Shown here: positions 35,161-46,452 of the stretch, piece after piece
Layout: each line of letters begins with the position of its first letter
How positions within the stretch are numbered: the stretch's first letter is position 1
Source of the DNA: Aphrocallistes beatrix
Lineage: Eukaryota > Porifera > Hexactinellida > Sceptrulophora > Aphrocallistidae
DNA length: 64,000 nt
Assembly (NCBI GenBank): GCA_963281255.1
Contig: OY725506.1
Span: 1,903,001 to 1,967,000 of the forward strand
Direction of reading: 5' to 3'
Program-made: the position numbers and the translations under genes
The notes under the pieces: model-generated
Databases searched by the model: none
Seen by the model: the letters and a program-made list of their open reading frames with translations, nothing else
What the model was told of the DNA's origin: nothing

Positions 35161-36189
35161 ATTGGCATATATTATGACCCAATATTCTTTTACATCAGTG
35201 CTTGTATTTAAACTCGCCCTAATTTACTAATATTTAACTTGTACAGTCATAATGTTTGACTAAAATACAAATCAAATATATTTGTTAACATCATGTGATT
35301 TTCTTGGCACTTCAACATCAATATAAAGTTTGTATAATGGATGTCCAAAATTCCAGAGTTGGTAGAAGTTTACGTGCAATCGGTATGTTAGAATCTGGTA
35401 TTAGCCAAAAACAATTGCTCAGACCTTAGGGGTTAAGGTAAGGATGTTTGGAATTGGAAAACGAAGATTTCTATGGCGGACAAAGCTGATCTGGGCGTCC
35501 AACACGGCTTTCCCGCGTTCCTAAAATCATTATCAGAAAGTCTCTTGGTAAACGTTGGCAGTCTACACGAAAACTTGCTTGTATTGTTTCGAAAAATTCA
35601 CGTTGTTCACGAGTTAGTAGAGACACTATACATCGCTATTTAAGGAATACCATTGGAGCAAAGTCATACAAAAGACCTTCGCATCCAAATTGTCGGAAAA
35701 ACAGAAGGAACAGAGGCTACAATTCTGTCTTGGTCATAAATTTTGGGGTGAACAGGATTGGAAAAGGGTTCTATTTAGTGATGAGAGTTCTTTTGAACTT
35801 TTCCAACCAACAAATCGGCAGAACGATCGGGTTTGGAGTTAGAATGCGCGAAACATTGAACCTGTTCAAACTGTTAAATTTCCGCCTAAAATCATGGTCT
35901 GGGGGATGATAAGTGGCACTGGGCTCTCGGAACTCCATTTTCTTCCCCCCCAAACAATCTGTAAATGTAGATTACTATATAAACGAATTTTGGAGAAGTC
36001 CTACCTTCCTACCTTAAAGAGAAAGAAAACTACAGGCCCAGTAACAGAACGGAAAATGTGTCACTTGATGTCCGAGGCCATTTTTATTCAGGAAGGAGCT
36101 CTGGCCCAAACCGCCATAAAAACGCAAACCTGGCTTTCTAATCATATTCCAGGCTATTGGGCAAGGAATTTGGACTATCAATTTACCAG

Positions 36190-37702
36190 GGGCCGTATTC
36201 ACTAACATTTTAAGTTCATACTTAAGTTCGAACTTAGTACTTAAGTACTAAGTTTGAACTTAAATGGTATTCACTAAGATCAGCTTAAGTTCGAACTTAA
36301 GTACGAACTTAAGTACGAACTTTAAGCAACCTAGTTAAGCACTAAGTTCGAACTTAACTCGTTTTTGCCGAGATCGGTATTCACTAAGATTTAAGTTTGT
36401 GCTTAAGTTTAGACTTAAGCAACAACTTTAAGTAACCTCCAGAGGTGGCTTAAATATTCGTTAGCTTCTAATTATCAACATATAGTCTATTTTTCTTTGA
36501 AATATCAACGCTTATGACATTACACTACATAGAGATTAGCATCTAACTTGTTTTGTTCGTCATTCTATTCGATAATATTGCTTCAATTTCATAACATCAT
36601 TTGATGTATAAAGTTGATTCATGCGGTATACCTAGCAATACAACATTTCTGAATGTATCTAAATTAAAGATCTACATAAACTCTACATCTAGCTGTTAAT
36701 GATTCAATACTTTTTCCCTTTTCTCAATTTATGATAAGCTCTTGCTCTTCAATTAATATCAGCTGCTCCGAGAACTAGCATTGGTTGATAGAGTACTTCG
36801 CAGAGGGACTACAACGGATGCTGTCAACCTTGGCTGATCAAACTCGGAGGAAGCTTCACGTCTCCGTTTTTGACTTCGATTTGACTTTCACTGTGCCTGA
36901 ATTCCCACTGGAAGATGGCTACTCTCAAACGTTTGTGATATTCTCTCGGTGTTTGTCAGAGTCTTGCCTGCAGAGAGGATGAGTGTCTCAACTTCTTGAA
37001 CGAAACCAACATTAGTTAGAGCCATTTCCAGTACTATTAACCTCCCTATGACAATGGTTAGCATTAACTTTTCGGTTAGTTTGAGCTTGTTCCACTTGTT
37101 TCCACCTCATCAACCCCTCTATTTGTAAGGAACTTCCTTGTCAATCCACAGTTCTTTTTTCTTGTTGATTTCGGCGTTATTACCTGACCCCCTAATCGAA
37201 TTACCAGCAGCAATTTCAATGTATTCAATCAATGTGCATACCTCTTCCTCCATCCAATTGTTTTGCACTTCTACTATTTCCTTTTCCGAACTGTTTATGA
37301 TATTTTGGATACTTTGATGTATATATTTAGCCGTGTATTTTTTTCGTTTGATTTTGGTTACTTGTGTGAAAATGAATGTAGTTGATGTCTTTTGAATATC
37401 ATACTTCAAAGATATTCAGTGTTTTGCTTGTTAGTACTATTTAATCATGTGCTCAAGTATATTGATAATAAAAGTTGATACTTAAGTTCGAACTTAGTTA
37501 AGTTTAAACTTAAGTTCGAACTTAAATCTTAGTGAATACGAGTTAAGTTCGAACTTAACTAAGTTTAAACTTAGTACTTAAGTACGAACTCTTAGTGAAT
37601 ACGGGTTTTCCCCCGACTTAACTAAGTTCGAACTTAATACTTAAGTTCGAACTTAGTACTTAAGTTCGAACTTAGTGCTTAACTTCTTAGTGAATACGGC
37701 CC
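36190..37702. mobile_element. Harbinger-like element with TTCGAA palindrome arrays
   Basis: Perfect inverted tips GGGCCGTATTCACTAA / TTAGTGAATACGGCCC are flanked by CAG (36187-36189, 37703-37705). Both ends hold many palindromic TTAAGTTCGAACTTAA units. A minus-strand Myb/SANT-like fragment (37119-37409) is the only gene; no DDE transposase is present. A 3-bp duplication plus a Myb/SANT-like gene fits PIF/Harbinger. A relative lies at 57416-59066. Confidence 0.75.
37119..37409 (-). pseudogene. Myb/SANT-like protein fragment of the Harbinger-like element
   Basis: The 96-residue minus frame contains WMEEEVCTLIEYIEIAAGNS, then IRGSGNNAEINKKKELWIDK. That is the Trp/acid-rich first helix and the K-x-x-x-W motif of the Myb/SANT-like fold. 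It aligns with SLINEIESAGEILRGSGNSA and the KRRKQIW block of the frame at 58146. The N-terminal 50 residues are diverged and the C-terminal half is lost. Confidence 0.55.
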
Positions 37703-38010
37703 CAGATTTAAATCTCATTGAAAATCTTTGGACAATTATTCAAGTAGAGCTTGATAAGAAGAGATCAGCCACCAACTTGTCAGAGCTCGCTAATTACCTG
37801 AAAAATATCTGGAATGGACTCACGCCTTCTAATTTTGAAAATTTAATCCCAGGGATGCCTGCTCGTATTAATTATTGCATCTAACTAAGAGAAGATTATA
37901 TTGACAAAAAATATAAGATTTCGATAATGTAGTTTACTAGTTATGGATATTTTTACAACCGAACATAGCTTTTGCGACAGCGTGTGTATTTATATATACA
38001 AGTATAAATA

Positions 38011-38390
38011 ACAAGCGGGCTTTGTTTGCATGCGCTGCGCAGCTGGCGGACACTTTGTCAACTTTTAAATTTTTGAAACGCAATGATGACATCATAACAG
38101 AGTGATTAGTGAACATTTTTTGATGATAGTTGCGTCATATGTGAGATATATTAATATATTAAGATACATATTCAATCAAATTTCAGCCTTCTATCACCTA
38201 AAATGGCTGAGCTATGGTCGAAAACTGAAAATTCTAATTATAAAAAGGTGACAATGACGTCATAACCCCATGATGAGTCAACATTTTCGTCTAAGGTCAG
38301 AAAATAGTGGAGCCATAACCAAAAGACTCCCACATGCCAAAAATCAGCTTTCTCTGCCAGGCAGTTTTTTCAATTAATTCGTTACAGATA
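38011..38390 (-). mobile_element. Helentron-like family 1 copy (minus strand)
   Basis: The minus-strand terminus GCCCGCTTGT and hairpin lie at 38011-38050, and the body runs to GTAACGAATTAATTG near 38385. It is shortened internally around 38060. A Tc1-type element inserted at its TA at 38389-38390. Confidence 0.7.
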
Positions 38391-39011
38391 CACTAGCGGT
38401 CAAAAAGAATTACCCACCACAGTATTTATACTAGTGTTTGCTACTTACTAGAGTTGATATTATAAGATCTTACATTGTCTGGTTCTAATACAACCTCGAT
38501 TTATTCAAGTAGCTACCAGTCAATCAAATGGTTATCACACTATCCGACTACTTTCAATACGAGTTTGAAATTTTTCTGAGATTTAAAAATTTTATAATTT
38601 CGAATTTTGCCTCCTAAGCCAAGAATAAGTTTAGAAACGCGAGGAAAATAGTTGTCCTGTCGGAAGAAGGTTATTCTTCACGGCAAATAGCAGCTCGACT
38701 TGGTTGCAGTAGAAAGAGCGTTAGTCTCATCCACCAGAAGCAACGACTGACTGGATCTGCTGCCGACCGCCAGATCCCAGGAAGGTCTCGGAAAACCAGC
38801 AGTAAAGAAGATCGTCTAATCGTTCAGAAAAGTAAATCCGAACGTTTTAAAACTGCTCCTCAGATTTGAGCTGAAGTTAAGGTTCAGCACGGAATAAATG
38901 TTTCGATATCTACGGCACAAAGAAGGCTCAGAGAAACAGGGCCTTGGGATAGTAGAAATAAGGCAAATGTTGAAAAAAATCGAAGTGGGTCATTCTTTTT
39001 GGCCGCTAGTG
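38391..39011 (+). mobile_element. Tc1-like mini-element keeping only the DNA-binding domain
   Basis: Inverted ends CACTAGCGGTCAAAAAGAAT / ATTCTTTTTGGCCGCTAGTG are flanked by TA (38389-38390, 39012-39013). Inside, the plus strand reads ETRGKIVVLSEEGYSSRQIA, SVSLIHQKQRLTGSAADRQI and ISTAQRRLRETGPWDSRNKA: both paired-like helix-turn-helix units with the GRPR-type linker. One in-frame stop lies between them. The DDE domain is deleted and the right inverted repeat follows directly, so this is an internal-deletion derivative of a DD34E-type element. Confidence 0.8.
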
Positions 39012-39027
39012 TATACATATCTTTACT

Positions 39028-40600
39028 ATCCTTAATAATAAAACTCGATTAATGTGTATATACATATGTGTATATATACTAGTATACCAACATATATACG
39101 TATATATAAATATGTAACGAATTGATTGAAGAAACTGCCGGCACAGAAAGCTGATTTTTGGCAAAGTTCTGAGCTCAGACAAAAATGTCGACTCATCATG
39201 GAATAATGACGTCATTGTAACATTTTTAAAAGTTAAGCAACACAGTTAATCGAGCATAAATCAGCCATTATAGGGGATAGCAGGCTGAAATTTTAATAGA
39301 ATATGTATACTGATATATCTCACATATGATGCAACTATTATCAAAAAATGATGACACATCGCTTTGTTATGACGTCATCATTACCCATCAAAATTTTAAA
39401 AATTGATAAATTTGGTGATTTTTCGTGCGATATAGCATAGCCTACTCTATTAATGCCTCACAGTAAAATAACCAAGGATGCTGTAATTGCCGAATGGATT
39501 AATACACGATTAGCCTAAAGTCGTCAACCATGTAGGATAGGCATTAAGAATGTATTACCAGCATATATAAACATGGCATCAAATAACATATATCCGTTGT
39601 CAAAATTTCAATTCGTCATCATATCATTGCGCAACAGGTCATTTTAAGCACGATTTTGGCAATTTTCAAAACTGTTTTAACCCTATTTCTAAATGATATT
39701 AAGGTGTGATTTTTGTGTAGAACCAAGATTAGTACGAGTTGATTTGAAAAATTTGGTATTTTTCAATGGAATGTTGCTACATTCCTGCGTTACTATGGTG
39801 ATGCATTTTGGTCAGTCTGGGCCATATCCTGCAAACTGTAAGAACTAGGTCTTTAATTTGATTTTAATCGATAGGCAATTGGCTACTTCCTATTAGTTAA
39901 TAATACAATTTAAACTTCTAAATTCACAGACTATAGAGTTATGAGACAATTTAGTGTTTTGGTCACATTCTTAAAACAACCCATAACTCAAAACTCGTTG
40001 AATTTAGAAGTTCAAGTTGTATTATCACCTAATAGGAAGTAGGCCATTGCCTATCAAACAAACACGCTCGAATTTGAAGATCTAGCTACTACAGTTTGCA
40101 CGAAATGGCCCAAACTGACCAAACTGCTTTACCATAGCAACGCAGGAATGTAACAACATTCCATTTAAAAATTCTAAATTTTTCAAATCAACTCGTACTA
40201 ATCTTGGTTCTACACAAAAATCACACCTTAATACCATTTAGAAATATGGTTAAAACAGCTTATAAAATCGCTAAAATTGTCCTTAGAATGACCTGTTGCG
40301 CAATGATATGATGACTAATCGAAATTTTTCCAACGGATATATGTACTTTGATACCATGTTTATATATGCTGGTAATACATTCTTAATGCCTATTCTGCAT
40401 GGTTAACGATTTCAGGCTAATCGTGTATTAATCCATTCGGCTATTACTTTATCCCTTCCATGATTTTCAGTCTACTGTGAAGCATTATTAGAGTAGGCTA
40501 TAGATATAGATTATAACAGTAGGACAGATGTATTTAGAGATGCTATCTCCCTTATAATTAACCAATGTGACCCCAGGCGACCGAAGGGAAGCGCACTTGT
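39028..40600 (+). mobile_element. Helentron-like family 1 copy split by a family A element
   Basis: 5' end ATCCTTAATAATAAAACTCG at 39028, body to 39436, then again 40502-40600 ending GCGCACTTGT. The terminal hairpin is partly deleted. Confidence 0.75.
39437..40501. mobile_element. Family A fold-back element, complete copy
   Basis: About 530-bp inverted arms meet near 39960, with ends ATAGCCTACTCTATTAATGC and, inverted, ATAGCCTACTCTAATAATGC. Flanks GATATAG on both sides suggest an imperfect 8-9-bp duplication in the Helentron-like target. Non-coding. The superfamily is unknown; hAT- or Mutator-like duplication length is possible. Confidence 0.75.
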
Positions 40601-40649
40601 ATATACTAGTATATACACAAACATTAATCGAGTTTTAACAGTAAGGATA

Positions 40650-41684
40650 TATATATCTGTTACGAATTGATTGAAGAAACTGCCAGTCACAGAAAGCTGA
40701 TTTTTGGCATGTTGGAGTTTTTTGGCTATGGCTCTGCTAGTTCTGAGCTCAGACGAAAATGTCGGCTCATCATGGAATTATGACGTCATTGTCACCTTTT
40801 TTATAAATAGAAATTTCAGTTTTTCAACAATTTTAGGTGATACTAGAAGGCTGAAATTTTAATACAATGTGTATCCTTACTATTAAAACTCGATGATTGT
40901 ATATATATATATATATATATCTGTAACGAATTGATTGAAGAAACTGCCGGGCGCAGAAGGCTGATTTTTGGCATGTGGGAGTCTTTTGGCTATGGCTCCA
41001 GTAAGTTCTGAGTTCAGAGCAAAATGTCGACTCATCATGGAATTATGACGTCATTGTCACATTTTTAAAAGTTAAGCAACACAGTTATTCGGGCATAACT
41101 CAGCCATTATAGGAGATAGAAGGCTGAAATTTTAATAGAATCTGTATACTAACATACCTCACATATGATGCGACTTTCATCAAAAAATGATGACTCATCA
41201 CTTTGTTATGACGTCATCATTACGCATCAAAAATTTTAAAATTGACAAATTTGGTGATTTTTCGAGTGATATCGATTAGCACAGTAGAACAGACATATTT
41301 AGAGATGTTATCTCCCTTATAATTAACCAATGTGACTCCAGGCGACCGAAGGGAGCCTCCGGCGGACACGAAGTGTCCGTCAGCCGCGCAGCACAAGCAA
41401 GCGCGAAGCGCGCTTGTATTAATTATCTCACATATGATACAACAATCATCCAAAAATGATGACTCATCACTCTGTTATGACTTCATTATTACGCATCAAA
41501 AATAAGAAAATTGACAAATTTGGTGATTTTTTGAGTGATATCGATCATAACCGTAATACACACGTATTTAAAGATGTTATCTACCTTATAATTAATCAAT
41601 GTGAGTCCATCCGCCCAAAGGGCGCATCTGGCGGATACCTTGTGTCTGCCATCCGCGCAGCGCAAGCAAATGAAGCGAACTTGT
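40650..41684 (+). mobile_element. Helentron-like family 1 copy interrupted by another copy
   Basis: Body from TCTGTTACGAATTGATTGAA, broken at 40872 and resumed at 41418 (ATCTCACATATGATACAACA), ending GAACTTGT at 41684. A reversed 5' end (CGAGTTTTAACAGTAAGGAT, 40629-40648) lies just upstream, so its own 5' end is inverted or rearranged. Confidence 0.7.
40873..41417 (+). mobile_element. Helentron-like family 1, full-length copy nested in a sister copy
   Basis: Starts ATCCTTACTATTAAAACTCG and ends GCGCGCTTGT, with a TATATA microsatellite after the 5' end. It is 545 bases, the same length as the copy at 10754-11298 and very similar to it. The insertion separates two parts of an older copy and so defines both ends well. 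Confidence 0.8.
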
Positions 41685-41689
41685 AGTCG

Positions 41690-41860
41690 ATAAACTGAAA
41701 TTTCTAATAATAAAAAAGGTGACAATGACGTCATAATTCCATGATGAGTCGACATTTTGTCTGGGAACTATGTGTAGCCATAGCCAAAACACTCCCACAT
41801 ACGAAAAATCAGCTTTATGTGCCTTGCAGTTTCTTCATTCCGTCCGTTATAGATATTTTT
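41690..41860 (-). mobile_element. Helentron-like family 1 fragment
   Basis: Minus-strand 5'-half sequence (AATTATGACGTCATTGTCAC, GTGGGAGTGTTTTGGCTATG) without the 3' hairpin. Confidence 0.65.
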
Positions 41861-41878
41861 ATATATGCACTCCCCAGA

Positions 41879-42242
41879 CAAAAGTATTCGTACACCTCAA
41901 TATTTTACATCCAAATTGTTATAATTGTAATCAATTCGTGAATTCAAAAACATTTAATTAGTAACAGATACAATAATCTGGCTTCAAATTCATTTTCTTC
42001 ACATTCAAATTACCACTTTGTAAGCTTTCAACCTAATTACTCTCCTTCAAGATTTAATATCTTCAGCATTTGCTACCTTATGCCACATCTCACGAGTTAT
42101 CACCATTGATGATGGCATTTGTGGTATGAGGTGGCACAGTTTGAAAATGTTCAATCTTGTGGGAGAGTAATGGACTGGAAGGAATATAATGTTAGCAATC
42201 AGAATCTGGAGAATTCGAATTCGAAGTTAAATTATGACAGTG
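41879..42242. mobile_element. Tc1-type MITE, right arm shortened
   Basis: The left end CACTCCCCAGACAAAAGTAT and central ATGCCACATCTCACGAG / GGTATGAGGTGGCACAG blocks are of the 25049 family. The right end is reduced to GACAGTG before TA at 42243. Confidence 0.65.
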
Positions 42243-42494
42243 TATACTATATATATAACAAACATTAGTCGGTTTTAAAGTAAGGATAAACTAACAATGA
42301 AGCTTAGTAGTTCTGTAATGAATGCAATTTTTCCTTAGATAGACGAACATGTATGATTTAGCTAGAAAATACTCCAGTGTGCCATATATCAGCTCTCTGC
42401 AACGAGAATTTACGAATTCATTTCGCTGCAGATTATAAAAATATATCTTCATATGTATACACTTAGTTTTATGTTTTATATGATTAAGACTATA

Positions 42495-44010
42495 TAGTCT
42501 GTCTCAGAAATCAGGAATTTCGATTTACTATATATACAGCCATAATATTCCTTTTATCAAAGATAGTGATATTGGTTAATTATCTCTTCGAATATGAGTG
42601 TAAAGAGTAGTCTTCATTCTAAGCATCATTTTAGCCAACATTTAAAAGTTTTTTCCCAAATATTTGCTCTTTAATTGTGCTTACGTCATCATAAATTATT
42701 TTTGCTCCTATTTATTGAACATATTAGGTAACCTATATTTTTCTGCTCACTGACTTATTTCAATCGAGATGTCAGAAATTGAGAAGCGTAAACACTTCAT
42801 GATACTTTTAGATGGTAAAAAGCATTCAGCTAAATAAATTTCACGTATTGTGGGCGTATCCTTATCGACTGTTTATGACATGTCACGCTTGAAGAAAGGT
42901 TTATGTTGCGAAAGGAAAGTAGGAAGTGGTAGACCGTCTAGACTACTTCCAATGATTGCAAATAGTGTGGCACAATAAATTAGAAGAGCACCATATATAT
43001 TATTACGACTCTTTTTTTTCGAATTTGAGAAGGTTTAGATGGATTTTTCCTCCATAACTATTGGATTTGATGCCGAAAAGGTGCCAGTTAGTCATTGATA
43101 GCGGTGGTTATAAAATAAAATATTATAGTTAAATATTTTAATTGAATTGTAGGTTTCGTTTGAAATTGTATCTTCAAAACTTGATTAATTACAAGCGCGC
43201 TTCGCTTGCTTGCGCTGCGCGGCTTGCAGACACTACGTGTCCACAGATTTACCCAGTGAGCGCTTGCGGATATTAGAGAAACAATACGTCGCATTCTTGT
43301 TTTATACTAATTACGCTGGATTGCCATTTGTCTATGGTTAAATTAATGAAATCAGAATTGTAGCAGAAATTTTGTTTCGTGATGAATATAATTTACTTCG
43401 TATTAAGTCTTAAGTCAACTATCCTGAATGTAAGCTCAATTTGAATTCACAAAGTTCACATTGCTAAAGATTATTATACTAAAATAATCAATTCCAGTCC
43501 ATATCGTTAAAAGTTATTTTATGATCGAATTGATTGATCGTAGCATATAACACACTTTAATTGTTGTTAACAATCAAATTATAGACTCAAAATAGCAGTA
43601 TTCAATCATTTATATGAAATAGAATCGTGTGAATGACATTATAAAAGGCTGATAATTGATTGGTTCACATAAACCAATGAATTTCAATCACAAATAGTTA
43701 TTTTGATAGTATGCATAAGTCACTACTATTTTAACCAATGTATTCGCATTATAAAATAATCGAATTTGATTGGTCAGCACATTTTGTCACCTATCTCGGC
43801 GAGGTGTGAACATTTCGCTTAGATCTTCGAACTTAATCCTAGATTCATCATTTGACACCTACATGCCAATTTTCGTATTTCTATGACTTGCCAATTCTTC
43901 AATCAATTCGGACAAACAAACAAACAAACAAACAAACAAAAAAAAAATCCTAGAGTTTTAATATATAAGATGCCTAGTTAAGTAATTCCAGATTTTTCTG
44001 AGACAGACTG
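42495..44010 (+). mobile_element. Tc1-like transposon relic containing Helentron-like scraps
   Basis: Ends TAGTCTGTCTCAGAAATCAG and, inverted, CAGTCTGTCTCAGAAAAATC, flanked by TA. The transposase N-terminus starts at 42769 (MSEIEKRKHFMILLDGKKHS, one in-frame TAA, then ISRIVGVSLSTVYDMSRLKK). Its GRPSRL linker reads on to ~43080 and then stops. The catalytic domain is replaced by a family 1 hairpin scrap (43191-43260, minus), AT-rich sequence and a family 2 Helentron-like 5' piece (43790-43985, minus, with a CAAA microsatellite). It ends 113 bases from the WW exon donor. Confidence 0.7.
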
Positions 44011-44123
44011 TATATCGAACTTCTAAATCAAAGCAGCTCTTATTACCGAGTGTTTTGTGCACAAACAATTTTTGTAAATAAAACAATCACAAATTTGAAA
44101 AGTAAATTATATCAATAAATAAC

Positions 44124-44332
44124 CTGCCCAGAAGATGACTGACAAACGGATGATGTTTCTCTTGGATCATCTAGAGTAGTAGACCTCGAAACATGATTGA
44201 CAAAATATCGTATACCAGTTTCAGTAAATCTTTCTTCCCAACCAGGCGGTAGACCAACTTGTTGAACAATAGATATCCTAGGATCTTCCCATTGTGTTGT
44301 CCGTGATTGATGATTCACAAAATAGATTTTTC
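44124..44332 (-). CDS. WWP1/ITCH/Su(dx)-like: WW-domain exon of the ITCH/WWP/Su(dx)-type ubiquitin ligase
   Basis: A 209-base internal exon. The predicted acceptor CTCACTAG ends at 44333 and the donor CAG|GTTATT begins at 44123. It enters in the second base of a Gly codon and leaves in phase 0, matching the HECT exon. Residues: [19 protein letters not shown], the second half of a WW domain with its Tyr-Phe pair, second Trp and Pro; then a linker; then a full WW domain from [20 protein letters not shown] to LDDPRE. In the last domain the usual second Trp is replaced ([10 protein letters not shown]), as in the fourth WW domain of ITCH/WWP proteins. WW domains bind PPxY motifs in substrates and adaptors. 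The first half of the split WW domain must lie in an exon further upstream, which I could not find in the window. Confidence 0.93.
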
Positions 44333-45004
44333 CTAGTGAGTAGCGTATCAAAATTGGCACCATTGGATTAAAAAATAAAGTACATATTACAAAATAAACT
44401 ACTATGAAAAAGAATTTTCAATTATATCAATTTATACAGCAGGAAATTGAATAATCTGCAAAACTGAATTATGGTAATAGCAAGTAATGTACAAGTACAT
44501 GTGTTCACCAAAAAAACGCCTCAACCAGCTGATTTTAAAATTATTAGGTTGCAAAGAATCATTCAGAATATTCTATCTACGATATCCAATAAGTATAACA
44601 ACTAAGATTACGCGAGTAGTGGAAAAAATAACCCTATTTGCAGTGGGCAGAAGACTATTCCCCACCCTATTAAGGTCTTATGCTGACGTAATTTAATTGC
44701 GATAATATGTTTATTGTTCATTAATAACCTACAATATTAAAAAGTTACGAGGAATCATTTAAATGTGCAATGAAATTTCCTGATATAATCCATTAATAAG
44801 TCAAAATTAATCATAAATTATTAATGAATAAATAACTACACTATGAACGTGTGTAGGTTTGAAGAGAGCGATGTACAGAGAATACTAGTGACTAGTTATT
44901 TCGTTGTGATGGCATCCTTCCCCCTTGATAGCCCATTCCTGTCCAGGCAGACAGAGTAGGTTTACAGGGCGATAAATGGAACTAGAAATTATATATTAGA
45001 AATA
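44333..45004 (-). other. Intron sequence upstream of the WW exon
   Basis: AT-rich, with no further WW- or C2-domain exon visible on the minus strand. It is presumably the start of another intron, since no upstream exon of this gene was recognised up to 64000. Confidence 0.45.
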
Positions 45005-45520
45005 ACAAGCGTGCTTCGCTAACTTGCGCTGCGCAGCTGGCGGACACTATGTGTCCGCCGGAGGCGCCCTTGGGCGCCTGGGGTAACATTGATTAATTAT
45101 AGGGGAGAAGACACTTCTAAATACGTCTGTCTTAATGTTAATATCGACATCACTAAAAAATCATCAAATTTGTCAAATTTTCAATTTTGGATGTGTAATG
45201 ATGGAGGCACATAACAGAGTGATGAGTCATAATTTTTGGTTGATAGTTGAATCATATCTGAGGTATATTAATAATATACACATTCTATTAAAATTTCAGC
45301 CTTCTAGCACTTAAAATGGCTGAGTTATGATCAAAAACTGAAATTTCTAATTATAAAAAGGTGACAATGAGGTCATAATTCCATGATGAGTCAACATTTT
45401 CGTCTGGGGTCACAAATTATTGGAGCCATAGCCAAAATACTCCCACATGGCAAAAATCAGCTTTCTGTGCTTGGCCGTTTCTTCAATCAATTCGTTACAA
45501 TATAGCATATATATAGGTAT
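45005..45520 (-). mobile_element. Helentron-like family 1 copy, nearly complete
   Basis: Minus-strand terminus GCACGCTTGT at 45005, hairpin GCGGACACATAGTGTCCGC, and body to GTAACGAATTGATTGAAGAA near 45497. The extreme 5' end is replaced by the Tc/mariner end at 45522. Confidence 0.75.
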
Positions 45521-45521
45521 A

Positions 45522-46310
45522 CAGGGTGGGCCACGGGAAACAGGTTGAAATAAAATTGCCATAACTCGGCAGTCTTTTGTCTAATTCCTGTTGGCAACCC
45601 CTCATTTTGTAGCTAGAAGGATGCTATTTTATGTTTTATTAACCTCTATACACTAGTAAGTTATGACAAGGCTGACGCGTGGTGAAAGGAATAATGTCAT
45701 AAAATAGTACTACGGAAATCATAATTCTATAGTTATAACGCAGAGAAGATTTAGGAGATTCTATAAATCTAGAACTGCACCTAAACCAGATACCATCAAA
45801 AATATTGTCAAGAGGTTTGAAGGGAATGGCACTGTAAATGATACATCTAGGCCAGGACCATCCAAGACAGTGAGGACTCCCATTACTTAAGTAACATCGA
45901 AAAATTAAAGAGGAAACTTGCAGATTCACCACACCGCTCATCAAGGAGGCTTTCAAGAGAGCTGCAATTATCCAGGACAACAGTTAGGAGGATTCTCATA
46001 GATGACCTCAACCTCTTCCCATATAAGATACAGATCCTACAGAAGCAATCTACACTCCAAAAAGAGAAGAGACTGACTTTTGCAAAACTTATGTCAGAGA
46101 ATATTGGGAATAATGAAATTGACATTGGTGATAATGACTGGAGTGACGAGGCTAATTTTCACATTTCTGGACAAGTCAATAAGCAGAACATGAGGATTTC
46201 GAGTGAGGAAAAGCCAAACGTGTTTGATAACAAGCCTTTAACATAAGAAAAGGGTATAGTCTGGTGTGCAGTTGGCTCTAAGAAGATAATCGGTCCGTAT
46301 TTTTATGAAG
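45522..46310 (+). pseudogene. Tc/mariner (IS630 superfamily) transposase relic
   Basis: The end CAGGGTGGGCCACGGGAAAC follows TA. The plus strand reads FRRFYKSRTAPKPDTIKNIV then KRFEGNGTVNDTSRPGPSKT, the helix-turn-helix and linker of this superfamily, preceded by MTRLTRGERNNVI. Fragments continue toward the first catalytic block near 46135-46200. It is broken in several places and cut at its 3' side by a Helentron-like scrap. The long minus-strand frames here are shadows. Confidence 0.65.
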
Positions 46311-46450
46311 ACAAGCGCACATCGCTTGCTTGCGCTGCGCGGCTGGCGGACACAAAGTGTCCGCCGGATGCGCGCTTTGGCGCTTGTAGTCACCATTGAG
46401 TAATTATATGGTGGATAACATGGTGGATAGATGGTGGATAAAAGTGGATA
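46311..46450 (-). mobile_element. Helentron-like family 1 3'-end scrap
   Basis: Minus-strand terminus GTGCGCTTGT with a perfect hairpin stem GCGGACACAAAGTGTCCGC. Only ~140 bases remain. Confidence 0.7.
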
Positions 46451-46452
46451 AC

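Larger units (their letters stand above)
35250..37985 (+). pseudogene. Tc1-like transposon relic split by a Harbinger-like element
   Basis: Transposase homology runs from ~35340 (SRVGRSLRAIGMLESGISQK) through RVSRDTIHRYLRNT (second helix) and NRIGKGFYLVMRVLLNFS / KSWSGG-type blocks near 35750-35910. After the insertion at 36190-37702 it continues PDLNLIENLWTIIQVELDKK to ~37885. Joining the flanks without the insertion and its CAG duplication restores the SPDLNxIENLW block. Stops and frameshifts make it inactive. The terminal repeats are too diverged to fix the limits. Confidence 0.75.
27575..44123 (-). other. Predicted 16.5-kb intron of the WWP/ITCH-like gene
   Basis: The donor CAG|GTTATT ends the WW exon at 44124 and the acceptor TTTAG|GTA opens the HECT exon at 27574; both junctions are phase 0. 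The joined residues ([11 protein letters not shown] then [11 protein letters not shown]) give the normal WW4-to-HECT linker length. No further exon was recognised between them. The interior is almost wholly transposons. The stretch 27600-28379 holds no recognised element. Confidence 0.8.

Noticed and set aside
41220-41961. Cluster of overlapping 63-88-residue frames on both strands
   Set aside because: All fall in Helentron-like copies and read through the same palindromic hairpin; no coding signal.
45639-46125. Two overlapping minus-strand frames (113 and 80 residues)
   Set aside because: They are shadows of the plus-strand Tc/mariner relic and contain no domain.
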